Shown here: positions 29,365-36,985 of the stretch, one piece after another
Numbering within the stretch: the first letter of the stretch is position 1
How the letters are laid out: the number at the start of each line of letters is the position of its first letter
Origin: Pseudoalteromonas aurantia 208
GTDB taxonomy: Bacteria > Pseudomonadota > Gammaproteobacteria > Enterobacterales > Alteromonadaceae
Direction of reading: 5' to 3'
NCBI RefSeq assembly: GCF_014858725.1
Contig: NZ_AQGV01000015.1
Span: 248,001 to 312,000, forward strand
DNA length: 64,000 nt
Notes under the pieces: model-generated
Told to the model about the DNA's origin: nothing
What the model saw: the letters and a program-made list of their open reading frames with translations, nothing else
Database searches by the model: none
Translations under genes and position numbers: made by a program

Positions 29365-29568
29365 TTAACTAACCTCAGGTTTGGCTAAGGGTTTTGGAAT
29401 AGAAAATTTTTGCAAACAAACTTACGTACAATCCCATGATGATATTTAGTGCAATATCAAGGCGCTTTTATGCAGTAATAGCGGGCTATTACAAATGAAA
29501 GCAACACCGAGAGTGAGAAAAATAGCTTTATTGGACAAATTCGCTTATCCAGAGCTGAGGTTAACTAA
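29365..29568 (+). mobile_element. MITE-like element, copy 1 (204 bp)
   Basis: A 204-bp segment bounded by TTAACTAACCTCAG on the left and CTGAGGTTAACTAA on the right contains TATCAAGGCGCTTTTATGCA and AGCGGGCTATTACAAATGAA. An equally long copy in reverse orientation lies at 35536-35739. The ends are imperfect inverted repeats of about 20 bp (16 matches). It encodes no transposase, so it would be moved by an element elsewhere. The 65-codon frame that starts within it and runs out of its right end is not supported as a gene. Confidence 0.75.
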
Positions 29569-29704
29569 CGAGTTGCATGTTTACACAACACAGTGGATAA
29601 ACAATAAGCGTTGGGATTACATGGCTTCGCAATTTATTTATGACACTGAATACACGCTAGTGGTGATAGGTACAAATAGGGAGGTATCGTAGATATAACA
29701 AAAT

Positions 29705-31018
29705 GTGATTTCTCGTGTTAAGTTATTAATACGTGAACGGCAAAGGTATTACACTGTGTGGCAACAGCAGCTTGCATTACTCTATAAATCTCAATATCGT
29801 AAAATTATTGCGGTGCTCGTCAAGCTCTTTGGTGTTCATAATATTCAGCTTGCTGAAGATGTAGCTCAAGATGCTTTTAATAAGGCATTATTGAAATGGC
29901 CAAATGAAATGCCCGATAACCCCTGTGCTTGGTTGCTCACTGTAGCTAAGAATCAAGCCTATGATGTACTACGAAAACAACAAACCCACGACCAATATAG
30001 TATGCAAACCATAGCTTGGCAGGCCAGTAACACTCCCCTTGCACGTTCATTGGATGATGCTTTTGCTGAATCACAAATTCAAGATGATCAACTCCGTCTC
30101 ATTTTTTGTGTATGTCAGTGTGATATCAATATTGAGAATCGCATTGGGTTTGCTCTAAATGTGTTATGTGGACTATCAAGCGCAGCGATCGCAAGAGCAT
30201 TGTTACTTAAAGAAGAAACAGTAAAAAAAAGACTTTACCGCACAAAAAAACGCTTAGCACAAAGTCAGTTTGAACTGCCAGAAAACCATAAACTTAATGC
30301 GTCATTAGAGGCCGTTCACACCATTTTATATCTATTGTTTAATGAAGGGTATTTAAGCTCGAGTGAACGAGAGCCATTTAATGAAATGCTCTGTGCTGAT
30401 GCCATTGGCATGACTAAACTATTGTTACTTAATGATGATACCTTTAATGGCGAGACCTTAGCGCTATTGGCATTGATGCAGTTTCACTTTGCACGTTTTA
30501 ACGCTAGAAAAGATAGCCAAGGAAAAGTTGTATCACTTGATTTACAGCAGCGTTCGTTGTGGTGCAAAAGTCTTATCGGTGAAGGGCAAGAGTTATTAGC
30601 TTTGTCTTTAGCATATCAACCAAAAATGCTTGGGCGGTTTTTAATTGAAGCACAAATAGCGCAATTACATTGTATGACAGCTGATTTTAAACACACCCCA
30701 TGGAGTATGATAATTCGTTTGTATTCTATGCTGTATCAAGTAACGGGATCTGCACATGCATTGCTGAATAAAGCGATAGCACTTGGTTATGCAGGGCAAT
30801 GTGGTGAAGCGATTGGGTCATTGGAAAACCTGACTAACAACAGTGAATTTCAACAAAGCCATGCGCTTGATGCTACTTTAGCACACTTATATGCGCTAAA
30901 AGGCGATAGAAATATGGCGTTAATACATGCTGAGTTGGCAAAAAAAAGAGGTGGGACTATATTAGAGCATCAAATTATCCGGCAACAGTTGCAACGCTTG
31001 TTGGATGGTTTACATTGA
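29705..31018 (+). CDS. ECF42-type sigma factor with C-terminal TPR-like extension
   Basis: The 437-residue product starts with sigma region 2 (LAEDVAQDAFNKALLKWP, then NPCAWLLTVAKNQAYDVLR), has region 4 near residues 150-195 (LCGLSSAAIARALLLKEETVKKRLYRTKKRL) and a long C-terminal extension of about 230 residues with helical repeats (VHTILYLLFNEGYLSSS, later LDATLAHLYALKGDRNMALIHAELAKKR). This layout is that of ECF42 sigma factors, which lack an anti-sigma factor, use the extension for activity, and are usually encoded with DGPF/YCII proteins. Such a protein gene lies at 32837-33193. The start is uncertain: GTG at 29705 has no good ribosome site at normal distance. Confidence 0.85.
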   Translation: MISRVKLLIRERQRYYTVWQQQLALLYKSQYRKIIAVLVKLFGVHNIQLAEDVAQDAFNKALLKWPNEMPDNPCAWLLTVAKNQAYDVLRKQQTHDQYSMQTIAWQASNTPLARSLDDAFAESQIQDDQLRLIFCVCQCDINIENRIGFALNVLCGLSSAAIARALLLKEETVKKRLYRTKKRLAQSQFELPENHKLNASLEAVHTILYLLFNEGYLSSSEREPFNEMLCADAIGMTKLLLLNDDTFNGETLALLALMQFHFARFNARKDSQGKVVSLDLQQRSLWCKSLIGEGQELLALSLAYQPKMLGRFLIEAQIAQLHCMTADFKHTPWSMIIRLYSMLYQVTGSAHALLNKAIALGYAGQCGEAIGSLENLTNNSEFQQSHALDATLAHLYALKGDRNMALIHAELAKKRGGTILEHQIIRQQLQRLLDGLH

Positions 31019-31259
31019 TTTAAATATATATGTGCAGTTTAATTAAATGTTATTAGTAAATTAGCAATAAATTGGTTGTGGTTTTTGTTTTTTTAGAATT
31101 TAATTTGTTTTTTACTTTTATTTACATAATGTGAATTATGATGTTCTTGTTTTTTATTTGTACCACTAAAGTCTAGCTATTAAGTATTAATTTATTTATA
31201 TATTTTGTAATTGAGTCAGGAAGGCTCAAATTGATATTATTAAATTATAAGGTAATAAA

Positions 31260-31679
31260 ATGAAAAATACACTGGTAGCAATTGCAGCATTAATGTCTTT
31301 CAATACGCTTTCTGCGGATTTAACCTTTCAAAACACAAATGAAATGAGCTATGCAGAAATTAACGATGTAAGAAATAAACTTTCTGATTCTGAATTATTA
31401 AAATTTGATAATGCTGTCAACATGCAAATGAGAATGGCTGTAGTATATAATGATATGAACTACCGATCTCAGTATCGAGTTATTGTTGAAGATACGCCAG
31501 ATTTCCGAGTGATTGGTTTTAATGACAATACCACGGCAATTAAAGTTTATAATGCGATTGGTGTGACTGTTTATCAAAAGGCGAATTATGGTGGTCAATA
31601 TAGAACGATCATAGGGGATTTAGCCGACTTTAGATTAATTGGTTTTAATGATGATACGAGTTCTATGAAGTTCTTTTAA
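31260..31679 (+). CDS. Secreted beta/gamma-crystallin-like protein
   Basis: A 139-residue exported protein. The signal peptide is MKNTLVAIAALMSFNTLSA, with a likely cut before DLTF. The mature part has two similar halves, each with a tyrosine corner and Greek-key-like motif: VVYNDMNYRSQYRVIVEDTPDFRVIGFNDN and VYQKANYGGQYRTIIGDLADF...GFNDDTSSMKFF. In crystallin folds the D/N-D-x-S/T-S segment binds calcium, here as NDDTSSMKFF, whereas the first half has NDNTTAIKVY. AAGGTAATAAA provides the ribosome site. Microbial relatives are calcium-stabilised proteins; the role here is unknown. It is likely a single-gene unit, with a long AT-rich promoter region before it. Confidence 0.75.
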   Translation: MKNTLVAIAALMSFNTLSADLTFQNTNEMSYAEINDVRNKLSDSELLKFDNAVNMQMRMAVVYNDMNYRSQYRVIVEDTPDFRVIGFNDNTTAIKVYNAIGVTVYQKANYGGQYRTIIGDLADFRLIGFNDDTSSMKFF

Positions 31680-31741
31680 CGGGCATAGCCAATAATGAAG
31701 TCGACCTTGTTTGAGGCACTTCATTATTGGGTGAGGTTTGC

Positions 31742-32677
31742 TTATTGGTTTAAATCACCAGAAATACGGCCTTGGATATTATCGATACTCACGCTACCAG
31801 ATCCTGCATCTGAAATATGTAAACTGCCAGCGTGGTTTACTTCTATGTCTCCCGAGCCGTCTTCAATCGTGACTTTACCCGCAATTTTTGCCACTGAAAT
31901 ACTGCCACTGTCATCTTCTATTTCAACATTCTTTTGTGCACGGTACACGTTTAAATCACCACTGCCATCATTGATGGAAATATTACCTTGCGCGTTTTTG
32001 ATATTGAGGCTGCCTGAGCCATCTTTAATGTATATTTCACCCACTGTGTCGTGAACTTTCATATCACCTGAGCCATCCACGATATGAATATCGCCTTGTG
32101 CGTTTTTGATATTGAGGCTCCCAGAGCCATCCTTAATATCAATTGCATAGCCACCATTGATATTAATATCACCTGATCCGTCATCAATATTAATATTGTG
32201 ACCGCCGTTGATATTGATTCCACCGGAATTATCTTCAATGTTGATATGGCTTGTTATTCCCTGAATATGGATGTCGCCAGAGCCATCATCAATATCCAAC
32301 GCCATAGTCTCTGGTACATAGACGACTAAATCAATACGGGGGCTTTGGTTACCGACGACCCAGACATTACCACTGCGAGAACTGGTTTCCGCAATTAACT
32401 TGGCTGTGCTGCCAGAAGTGTCTAATGTAAAAGTGTACCCTGACCCGTCGTAAGTATAAATATCGGCATCAACTTTGATTTCAGACAGGTTTGGCGCGCC
32501 TATTACTTTTAAAGAGCCAGCACCAAGGTTGGCATCAAGAGATGTCAGTCCTGCAGTGCTTACTGCCAATTGTTGTGTTTCATGCTTGTCTGCTTTTGCC
32601 GCGGCACCGCCAACGTGAACAATACAGCCACTTAAGACTAAAGCTGCACATATTGGAGTAAGAATCTTGATCATCAT
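31742..32677 (-). CDS. Lipoprotein with DUF4097/head-GIN type beta-solenoid
   Basis: The product (311 residues from the chosen start) is a lipoprotein: ICAALVLSGC gives the lipobox, with Ile after the Cys. After about 110 residues comes a regular array of roughly 18- to 21-residue repeats with the core D-[DG]-G-S-G-[DS]-[IL]-x-I, for example IDDGSGDIHIQG, IKDGSGSLNIKN and IEDGSGDIEVNH. These should fold into a right-handed beta solenoid exposed outside the outer or inner membrane. The frame opens 14 codons earlier, but the ATG at 32677 has AAAGGAATAAA before it. The family is widespread and its function is poorly known. The gene lies between the sigma factor and its usual DGPF partner. Confidence 0.85.
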   Translation of the reverse strand: MMIKILTPICAALVLSGCIVHVGGAAAKADKHETQQLAVSTAGLTSLDANLGAGSLKVIGAPNLSEIKVDADIYTYDGSGYTFTLDTSGSTAKLIAETSSRSGNVWVVGNQSPRIDLVVYVPETMALDIDDGSGDIHIQGITSHINIEDNSGGININGGHNINIDDGSGDININGGYAIDIKDGSGSLNIKNAQGDIHIVDGSGDMKVHDTVGEIYIKDGSGSLNIKNAQGNISINDGSGDLNVYRAQKNVEIEDDSGSISVAKIAGKVTIEDGSGDIEVNHAGSLHISDAGSGSVSIDNIQGRISGDLNQ

Positions 32678-32773
32678 TTTATTCCTTTGAAGGAGTTTGC
32701 TTTTATGTTGAAGAAGCAATCATAATGCCAATAGTTAACTTATTGATAATTAATGTTTTGTAGTTTTTTTATA

Positions 32774-32797
32774 ACGTCCGATGCGGACATCGGACGT
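32774..32797. promoter_or_regulatory. Perfect dyad upstream of the beta-solenoid lipoprotein gene
   Basis: A 10-4-10 inverted repeat (ACGTCCGATG-CGGA-CATCGGACGT) lies about 97 bases before the lipoprotein ATG and about 40 bases beyond the end of the YCII gene. There is no T tract on the minus strand, so an operator is more likely than a terminator. Confidence 0.5.
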
Positions 32798-32836
32798 CCG
32801 TTTAACCAAAAAATCGCCTTTTTGACGAATTAATAT

Positions 32837-33193
32837 TTAGCTGTTGTCGGTACACATGATTTGTCGAATTTCGACTTCAACACCAGGATAATCAAATATT
32901 GGGCACGATTTAGCCAATGTGGTTGCATCATTTATATTGTTTGCTCGAATAATTGAGTACCCTGAAACCAATTCTTTGAATTCAGCTGCAGCAATATCAG
33001 TTTCAACTTTATCATTTGAAAGTCGCTTACCTGAATAATCAAGTGGTGAACCGCCACTGACGAGTTGTTGAGTCGCTTCTAATTGCGTCATCCATAGCCC
33101 CCATTTTTCCATACTTTTGGCCATGTCTTGTTCTGTTGTATTTGCCATCCAATCTGGATCGCCGCCTTTATAAATCAACATAAATTCATTCAT
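32837..33193 (-). CDS. YCII/DGPF-family protein, ECF42 partner
   Basis: The 118-residue product has the YCII-related fold pattern: MNEFMLIYKGGD at the start, a GLWMTQLEATQQLVSGG segment, and AAAEFKELVSGYSIIRANN with CPIFDYPGVEVEIRQI at the end. The family is small, cytoplasmic and often encoded together with ECF42 sigma factors; its members may have oxidative or other small-molecule roles, which are not settled. A good ribosome site (GAGGATATATC) precedes the ATG. The ECF42-type sigma gene is 1.8 kb away in the opposite direction, with two genes between, an unusual split of this pair. Confidence 0.85.
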   Translation of the reverse strand: MNEFMLIYKGGDPDWMANTTEQDMAKSMEKWGLWMTQLEATQQLVSGGSPLDYSGKRLSNDKVETDIAAAEFKELVSGYSIIRANNINDATTLAKSCPIFDYPGVEVEIRQIMCTDNS

Positions 33194-33662
33194 GATATAT
33201 CCTCGTTTTATTAAATGAAGTGTAAGTGTTCTATAAGTAGACGTCGTGAGTGTGTTATCGAGGACAAAGAACAGACATAAATTTATTTTTTTATAGGCAC
33301 TCAGTATTATGTTTTGACAGTAAAGCGTCTCAGTGGTGTTTGAGCACAGTGGTAGGCCTGTTTTTACGCTTTATAGTTTGTGTTTCGGTTTTTTATTGAG
33401 TTGAACTATCACAACCTTCATGTACTCGTTGATTGCCTTTATGCTATTTGACCAATTTTTTATCAGCCTTAATAAGAGCCAGGCTAATTTTCCGGCTCTG
33501 TAAATGGGGGCGACTGATGGACGGTAAGTCTTGTTTTAAATGAGGATTGAGGTGAATTGTTATCAAGGTACTTTTTCTCTTGAGTTTCATAGTGCTGGCG
33601 CTTCATACTTGATTCATATTGTTTTGATATATTTATAAATAAGCTACATATAAGGGGTTTTC
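33194..33662. other. Intergenic region between YCII and dipeptidase genes
   Basis: No supported gene in about 470 bases. It should hold the divergent promoters of the YCII gene and the dipeptidase gene. An ECF42-type promoter might be present upstream of the YCII gene, but I cannot identify it by eye. Confidence 0.4.
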
Positions 33663-34337
33663 GTGATTAAGTCGATATTTTTAAGCGCTATTTTTGGTGC
33701 TTGCATGATCAGTGGGCCGCTTGCAGCGAATGAGTTGTATGATGTAAAAAAAGCCATTCCCTCAGTGCATTTTGATATTCGGTACTTCGGCAGCAATAAC
33801 TTTGTTGGTACTCAGATTGATGGATATTCCGCCCCCAATTGTTTGTTATCTATTCCTGCTATCGCAGCGTTAAAAGTAGCGCAAACATCGGCTAAACAAT
33901 TTGGCTTGAGCTTAAAAGTGTTTGATTGTTACCGACCCCAGCGTGCAGTAGATCATTTCGTAAAGTGGGCAAAAGATTTAACCGATAATAAAAATAAAGC
34001 GATTTTTTATCCTCAAGTAGAGAAAGCGCAACTTTTTGAGTTGGGGTATATTGCGGCAAAGTCGGGTCACTCTCGTGGCAGCACATTAGATATCACGCTG
34101 GTTGATAGCCGCTCAGGCGCTGAACTTGACATGGGAACCGGTTGGGATTTTTTTTCTACGTTATCATGGCCTTCTTCTATGGAAGTCACCACACAGCAAA
34201 GAGCAAACCGCATGTTGCTAGCGAGCATTATGGCTAATTCAGGTTTTAAGGGCTTAAAAGAAGAGTGGTGGCACTTTACCTTGAAAAATGAGCCTTTTAA
34301 AAATCGTTATTTTGATGATGAAATAGCCGATAACTAA
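33663..34337 (+). CDS. Exported D-alanyl-D-alanine dipeptidase (VanX/DdpX type)
   Basis: This zinc dipeptidase of family M15D cleaves D-Ala-D-Ala in the periplasm. The 224-residue product has a signal peptide (IFLSAIFGACMISGPLAA). Family motifs are FDIRYFGSNNFVG near the start, FDCYRPQRAVDHF with the catalytic Arg, SGHSRGSTLDITL near residue 134 with the zinc His and Asp, and EEWWHFTL near 200 with the catalytic Glu and third zinc His. All key residues are present. The start is GTG with AAGGGG before it. Cell-wall recycling or use of D-Ala-D-Ala as nutrient is more likely than glycopeptide resistance, as no vanH/vanA genes are nearby. Confidence 0.92.
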   Translation: MIKSIFLSAIFGACMISGPLAANELYDVKKAIPSVHFDIRYFGSNNFVGTQIDGYSAPNCLLSIPAIAALKVAQTSAKQFGLSLKVFDCYRPQRAVDHFVKWAKDLTDNKNKAIFYPQVEKAQLFELGYIAAKSGHSRGSTLDITLVDSRSGAELDMGTGWDFFSTLSWPSSMEVTTQQRANRMLLASIMANSGFKGLKEEWWHFTLKNEPFKNRYFDDEIADN

Positions 34338-34957
34338 GCGATAATGTATCGTATTATTGCGTGATTGTTATTGGCGGTAATTTGACGCTAAGACAGAAAA
34401 TATCGATTATTTGAGTTTTTTTGATGTGCATTTGATGAAAAATAGCACGTGTAGGCAATTAAATTGTAATGCCAAACTTAAAGTGACATCTGGTGGTTTT
34501 CGGTATTTTAGCGTGCATCTAGATGTGTTTTCATTGAAGTGGATGGCCTCTTTATTTGTTGTTGAATTTGCATTTATTTTGTGATTTATGTAAAAAATTT
34601 ACATCTAACTCTTTCAATATCTAATACTAAATCATGTTTCAAAACAAGGTGGTATAAACAGCGAGTCATCACTTCTTTGAAAGTTAATCTATATACTTTA
34701 ATTTCATAACCTTAAATAATAGGGCCGTTTTTATGAGGCTTTTATTGTACGCTGTAATCCTATGTAATTGATATACTATACCGCCTATATATAATCTTCC
34801 CAGCACGATCATTACTATTTCTTGAATTATTGTCAGTATTCCTTTTTTATGTAATTTTAGCGTTAATGCTTGGTATGTAAAATGCTAAATAAATATTTTC
34901 ACATGATTTTTTATTCTACGTCATTCCTCCGATATTTAATTATAAATTGGAGAAGTG
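34338..34957. other. 620-bp intergenic region, no gene seen
   Basis: This AT-rich stretch between the dipeptidase and the sigma factor holds no supported frame. It is likely the promoter region of the sigma gene. I see no convincing repeat or RNA gene in it. Confidence 0.4.
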
Positions 34958-35533
34958 ATGTTGGTTTCAAAGGATTATTCTTCCGCGGATATTCGCGCGT
35001 TTCGAGGACACAGTGATTTTTGGGTTTTATGGAGTGAACACGAAGAACGACTTGTGCGGTGTTGTTATAAATGGTTGCACAATGATATAGATAAAATAGA
35101 AGATGCGGTGGCGCAAGCGTGTGAAAAAGCATATAAAGCTTATACAGCACGTGAGGACGATATTGAGAACGCTTTTGCGTGGTTGTGTCGTATTGTACAC
35201 AACACGTGCATGGACGTACACAGAGCGAATACCAAACAACAAGAGCTCGTAAATCAAGTCTCAGAGCTTCCACAGGAGTTTTTTTTTGCTGATAGCTATT
35301 CTAAAACATTAGAATCAGAACTTATTCAATCCAATATTTACCATCGACTTATGCAACAAATCTCCTATTTACCTGCTGAATTACGTCAGGTTGTCGAGTA
35401 TAAATTTATGCATGATTTAGAGTATCCAGAAATTGCAAGTAAAATGAAGTTAAGTCAGGAGAATGTACGTAAACGGGTGCAGCTGGCACGGAAGAAACTG
35501 TCAGGCCTTAGGGAGGAGTATCGCGCTGGATAA
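34958..35533 (+). CDS. ECF-type sigma-70 family factor
   Basis: The product of about 191 residues shows sigma region 2 (IEDAVAQACEKAYKAYTARED, then NAFAWLCRIVHNTCMDVHR) and region 4 (LPAELRQVVEYKFMHDLEYPEIASKMKLSQENVRKRVQLARKKL, seen as a helix-turn-helix). It should direct RNA polymerase to a small set of promoters. I chose the ATG at 34958, with GGAGA just upstream; a GTG one codon before is possible. No anti-sigma gene follows; the stop is 3 bases before a MITE copy, so a downstream partner may have been separated. The eCIS locus starts about 470 bases further on the same strand, so it is a candidate regulator of that locus, which is inference. Confidence 0.85.
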   Translation: MLVSKDYSSADIRAFRGHSDFWVLWSEHEERLVRCCYKWLHNDIDKIEDAVAQACEKAYKAYTAREDDIENAFAWLCRIVHNTCMDVHRANTKQQELVNQVSELPQEFFFADSYSKTLESELIQSNIYHRLMQQISYLPAELRQVVEYKFMHDLEYPEIASKMKLSQENVRKRVQLARKKLSGLREEYRAG

Positions 35534-35535
35534 TA

Positions 35536-35739
35536 TTAACTAACCTCAGCTCTGGATAAGCGAATTTGCCCAATAAAGCTATTTTTCTCACTCTCGGCGT
35601 TGCTTTCATTTGTAATAGCCCGCTATTACTGCATAAAAGCGCCTTGATATTAAAAAAAATATCATCATTGGAATGTACGTAAGTTTGTTTTAAAAATATT
35701 TCCTATTCCAAAACCCTTATCCAAACCTGAGGTTAACTA
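35536..35739 (-). mobile_element. MITE-like element, copy 2 (204 bp, inverted)
   Basis: Reverse-oriented copy of the element at 29365-29568, also 204 bp, bounded by TTAACTAACCTCAG and CTGAGGTTAACTA. It keeps the inner blocks AATAGCCCGCTATTACTGCA and AAGCGCCTTGATAT. It lies directly after the sigma gene stop. The two copies bracket a 6-kb segment in inverted orientation. Confidence 0.75.
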
Positions 35740-36006
35740 TTCGTTTTTCGCAAGATGTTACCAGTATTTTGCGCGAAGGTTTATTATCGAATCATTTTAT
35801 TTTTAACCACATCAAAAAATTAATTTCCTGATTTTTAAGTTTATAAAAAATATAGTTACTCTCCTAATAATCAATACTTATTTCACAACACTGCAAGTTC
35901 TCCGTTAGTTTCATAACAGAAGTTGATTCTGGTAAAAAACTCAGCAAATAGCGTGTATTTGTTGTACTAAAAAAATTGTTTCATATTACTTCATAACGGG
36001 AGTGAT

Positions 36007-36558
36007 GTGGCGGAGCTTACCTGGACCTTTGATATGACGACAGAAAGACAATGGTATGTGGTGTATACCAAACCAAATACAGAGAAAAAATTTGCAGAGC
36101 AGGTTGAGCGCTTACAAAGTGACTGCGAAGTATTTCTGCCTTTAATAACTCAAACGCGTAAATGGAGTGACCGAAATAAAACTATCAGCACAGTATTGTT
36201 TAAATCATATGTATTCGTGTATTTAGATGGTAATGAATTTCAGCATATTAAGAGAATGGCGGGCTTTGTAAATTATGTCAGATTTAATAATCGGCCAGCG
36301 ACAATTGCCTATGAACAAATTACCTTAATTAAACGTTCACTAAATACTGGATACGATATTTCAGTATTAGCGAACCGCTTAATTAAAGGCGCACGAGTAG
36401 AGATCATTGCAGGAAGCCTGCAAGGCTATGAAGGAACATTGATGGAGCTAAATAGCAAGCATGTTGTGGCGGTTGAAGTACATGGTCTTGAGCAAAGTAT
36501 GCTCGTGAGTGTGCCCATCGAACTCATAAAAATTGTAGGAGAAGCGCACTATGGCTGA
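36007..36558 (+). CDS. NusG/RfaH-like antiterminator of the injection-system locus
   Basis: The 183-residue product has an N-terminal NusG domain (RQWYVVYTKPNTEKKFAEQ, CEVFLPL, FKSYVFVYLD, FVNYVRFNNRPA) and a C-terminal KOW domain (KGARVEIIAGSLQGYEGTLM). Specialised NusG paralogues such as RfaH help polymerase through long operons, and the Serratia antifeeding prophage uses an RfaH-like activator (AnfA1), so this is the likely regulator of the injection-system genes. The start is GTG with GGGAG upstream. It overlaps the lysozyme gene by eight bases. Its start region shares TGATGTGGCGGAGC with the DNA upstream of the sheath gene. Confidence 0.88.
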   Translation: MAELTWTFDMTTERQWYVVYTKPNTEKKFAEQVERLQSDCEVFLPLITQTRKWSDRNKTISTVLFKSYVFVYLDGNEFQHIKRMAGFVNYVRFNNRPATIAYEQITLIKRSLNTGYDISVLANRLIKGARVEIIAGSLQGYEGTLMELNSKHVVAVEVHGLEQSMLVSVPIELIKIVGEAHYG

Positions 36559-36979
36559 ACTATCTCAACATGGGCTCTATGCATTAAAAGCACAGCTGAT
36601 CTGTCACGAAGGCTTAGTGTGTAAGCCTTACAAATGTACTGCTGGTAAGCTTACCATCGGTGTCGGGCGTAATTTGCAAGAGCGGGGAATTACTGAGCAA
36701 GAAGCGGAATACTTACTCGATAACGATATTACTATGGTACTTGGACAAGTAAGTAAGCAGCTTCCAGTGTTTAATCAACTGTCAGAAGTACGCAAGTTAG
36801 TGCTGTTAAATATGGCTTTTAATTTAGGTATACAGGGCTTAAAGCGGTTTAAAAAAATGCTCGCAGCGTTATGTGTCGAAGAGTTTAATCTGGCAGCTCA
36901 AGAAATGTTGGATTCTAAGTGGGCTGAGCAGGTTGGGTATCGTGCCAAAGAGCTGGCCGATATGATGGCAAAAGGATAA
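36551..36979 (+). CDS. Phage-type lysozyme (T4 lysozyme-like, GH24)
   Basis: The 142-residue product resembles phage lysozymes that cut peptidoglycan between MurNAc and GlcNAc. The catalytic Glu is in ICHEGL (about residue 20), the Asp position of the E-D-T triad is replaced by Ala in the segment YKCTAGKLTIGVGRNL, and the Thr follows nearby as usual (KLTIG). The C-terminal lobe has LLNMAFNLGIQGLKRFKKML and SKWAEQVGYRAKELADMM. No signal peptide is seen, so it would need a holin, and a holin-like gene lies at 59219. In this context it may release the particles by lysis or serve in particle assembly. Confidence 0.88.
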   Translation: MAELSQHGLYALKAQLICHEGLVCKPYKCTAGKLTIGVGRNLQERGITEQEAEYLLDNDITMVLGQVSKQLPVFNQLSEVRKLVLLNMAFNLGIQGLKRFKKMLAALCVEEFNLAAQEMLDSKWAEQVGYRAKELADMMAKG

Positions 36980-36985
36980 TGTGCT

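Noticed and set aside
29495..29692. 65-codon frame starting in MITE copy 1
   Set aside because: Its first two thirds are MITE sequence and the rest is random read-out beyond the element; it has no ribosome site.
31695..32054. Plus-strand frame opposite the beta-solenoid lipoprotein
   Set aside because: Antisense of the regular repeat region; no ribosome site or family.
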